From: an uncultured Eubacteriales bacterium
Lineage (GTDB): Bacteria; Bacillota; Clostridia; Oscillospirales; CAG-272
Length of the DNA: 7,201 bases
Assembly (NCBI GenBank): GCA_900546315.1
Contig: URCP01000126.1
Span: 1-7,201, forward strand
Direction of reading: 5' to 3'
Shown here: piece by piece, positions 5,924-7,201 of the stretch
Layout of the letters: every line of letters begins with the position of its first letter
Position numbering within the stretch: position 1 is the stretch's first letter
Made by a program: the position numbers and the translations under genes
Notes under the pieces: generated by a model
What the model was told of the DNA's origin: nothing
Databases searched by the model: none
The model's input: only the letters and a program-made list of their open reading frames with translations

Positions 5924-7201
5924 GAACTTCACCGCGTCCCAGCTGGTGTACTTGTGGGTCGGGCGCTCGATTGTGCCGAACTGGATCTCGTATGTCGCCT
6001 TGTCGGAGTTGATGTCGACCGGGAAAGCGGTCTTGATCATCTGATGGTGCTGGTGCCAGTCGACCACCGTCTCGAAGTCGATTCTCATCTCGTCGTCGTA
6101 GAACCACATGATCTGGTTGACTGTCGACTGCATATACGGGCGAACGATACGGATACCGCGTCTTGCGCCGTCCTCGATGATCTCCGCCGAGTCAAGCGTC
6201 GTGAGAGTCTTGTACTTGTCAAGCTCGTAGTTCTGCCATTCCCACGCGTCGTAGGTGTCCGGGTAGTCGGCGTAGAGCCTCAGCTCGTTCGCAACGGCGC
6301 CGTCCGAGAGAACCTCGCGGTCCTCCGCCTTGTCGTAGAGGGAGATTATCTGGTACTTGTCGTCGAACTTCACGATGAGTCTGTTCGTCTCGACGGTGTT
6401 GCCTTCGATCTTTATGGAGTTCGTGCCGACAAAGTCGTTTGTGACATAGTAGCCCTTGGACGGGAGATCATTCACGATCTTCGTCGTTCCATCGACCTTG
6501 ACGTATCCCTTGCCGCCGAAGGAGTGCGGGTTGAACACTACGTAGCCTTTATTCTTATCGACAGCCGCCGCGATATCCGCGTGAGCCTTGTCGACTACGC
6601 TGTGTCCGATCTTCTTGATCTCGGCGTAGTCGATGTCGCACTGGTCATAGACCTCACGGATGGACGAGCCGGGGATAATGTCGTGGAACTGGTTCGTGAG
6701 GATCATGTGCCAGCCGCGGTCGAGCTCAGCCTTCGGGAACGGAATATCACGGAGTTCCTTGTCGAGAACGCTCATAAGCTCCGCGTCGAGGTATAAGAAT
6801 TCGCTCTGGCGGTTGTTTCTCTTGTTCTTCGAGATCGAAGTGTAAGTGCCGCGGTGGAACTCGAGGTACAGTTCGCCTCTCCATTTCGGAAGGAGCGGGT
6901 TGTTCTCTATTCTCTTCTCAAGTCTTGAGAGGAAGTTTCCGGCGAAGTCTATCTTCATCAGCGGCGCGCCGGGGATGCCCTTTTCGGTTCTGCGCGCCAT
7001 CTCGAGGTGTTCCGCGGTCGGTCCGCCGCCGCCGTCTCCGAAGCCGAAGGTGAGGATCGCCTCGTTGTTCAGCTCCTTCTGCTGATAGCGGTTCCATGTG
7101 CCGGCGACCATTCTCGCTCCGGTGTTACCGACATATGTCGTGTAATTTGTCGGCTCGCCGTGTCCCTGATCCTGGGGGGTGAGGAAGTAGGTGTTGATCT
7201 C
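5921..7201 (-). CDS. Alpha-mannosidase, glycoside hydrolase family 38, partial and interrupted by TAG
   Basis: GH38 enzymes remove alpha-linked mannose from glycans with a metal-assisted retaining mechanism. The frame is open through the right edge of the window, so the 5' part, with the nucleophile Asp and the first metal ligands, is outside; about 400 residues should be missing, given the usual 1000-aa size. Counting from the window edge, visible family motifs are GTWNRYQQKEL (34-44), FGFGDGGGGPT (52-62), LYLEFHRGTYTS (111-122), and NQFHDIIPGSSI (170-181), whose His is the expected metal ligand. These are followed by the strand-rich central domain up to TSWDAVKF. An internal ATG at 7111 is not the real start because family sequence continues upstream of it. 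Translation stops at TAG 5921-5923, and 183 conserved residues follow in frame. No signal peptide can be judged. The genomic pairing with glycerate kinase suggests a sugar-use operon. Confidence 0.9.
   Translation of the reverse strand, partial: EINTYFLTPQDQGHGEPTNYTTYVGNTGARMVAGTWNRYQQKELNNEAILTFGFGDGGGGPTAEHLEMARRTEKGIPGAPLMKIDFAGNFLSRLEKRIENNPLLPKWRGELYLEFHRGTYTSISKNKRNNRQSEFLYLDAELMSVLDKELRDIPFPKAELDRGWHMILTNQFHDIIPGSSIREVYDQCDIDYAEIKKIGHSVVDKAHADIAAAVDKNKGYVVFNPHSFGGKGYVKVDGTTKIVNDLPSKGYYVTNDFVGTNSIKIEGNTVETNRLIVKFDDKYQIISLYDKAEDREVLSDGAVANELRLYADYPDTYDAWEWQNYELDKYKTLTTLDSAEIIEDGARRGIRIVRPYMQSTVNQIMWFYDDEMRIDFETVVDWHQHHQMIKTAFPVDINSDKATYEIQFGTIERPTHKYTSWDAVKF

Noticed and set aside
5174..6796. 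A 540-codon open frame on the + strand, opposite the glycerate kinase start and the mannosidase
   Set aside because: Its product is a repetitive mix of V, R, L and D with no family motif, as expected opposite a GAC/GAG/AAG/CTC-rich gene. The - strand encodes clear GH38 and kinase motifs, including through the TAG.

Overview
The window reads as chromosomal DNA from a GC-rich member of the Clostridia, probably a gut Oscillospiraceae-like lineage. This is inferred from gene content (a TSCPD-domain small protein, a Bacillota-type phosphohexomutase, a GH38 mannosidase), AGGAG-type ribosome binding sites and tightly packed genes. No phage, IS element, CRISPR array, tRNA or rRNA was seen.

Left arm, positions 1-4031, + strand: five co-directional genes. 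They are the C-terminal end of chorismate synthase (aroC); a divergent prephenate-dehydratase/ACT-like protein; an unrecognised 226-aa protein with weak resemblance to uroporphyrinogen-decarboxylase-like barrels; an 84-aa TSCPD-domain protein; and a full-length 572-aa phosphoglucomutase/phosphomannomutase. The first three are joined by TGATG stop/start overlaps and so are probably translationally coupled. The next two follow after 30-nt and 37-nt gaps, each with its own GAAGGAG. The aroC pairing suggests a link of the next two genes to aromatic amino acid metabolism, but both lack clear catalytic signatures.

Middle, 4032-4218: a convergent intergenic region with a long GC-rich hairpin that has no T-tract and may be a dispersed repeat, then a canonical hairpin plus T-tract terminator for the + strand genes.

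Right arm, 4219-7201, - strand: a GH38 alpha-mannosidase, cut off by the right edge of the window, followed by a complete glycerate 2-kinase (GarK/GlxK family) whose TTG start overlaps the mannosidase stop by 11 nt. The mannosidase frame carries a single in-frame TAG at 5921-5923, where the family normally has Glu. The conserved C-terminal 183 codons then continue undamaged in the same frame to a TAA. This is the most notable thing in the window: a recent nonsense mutation, a sequencing error, or readthrough.

The most useful second looks are that TAG codon, the degenerate PheA-like protein behind aroC, and an abrupt GAG-to-GAA codon switch inside the phosphohexomutase gene. I found no convincing new multi-gene system.
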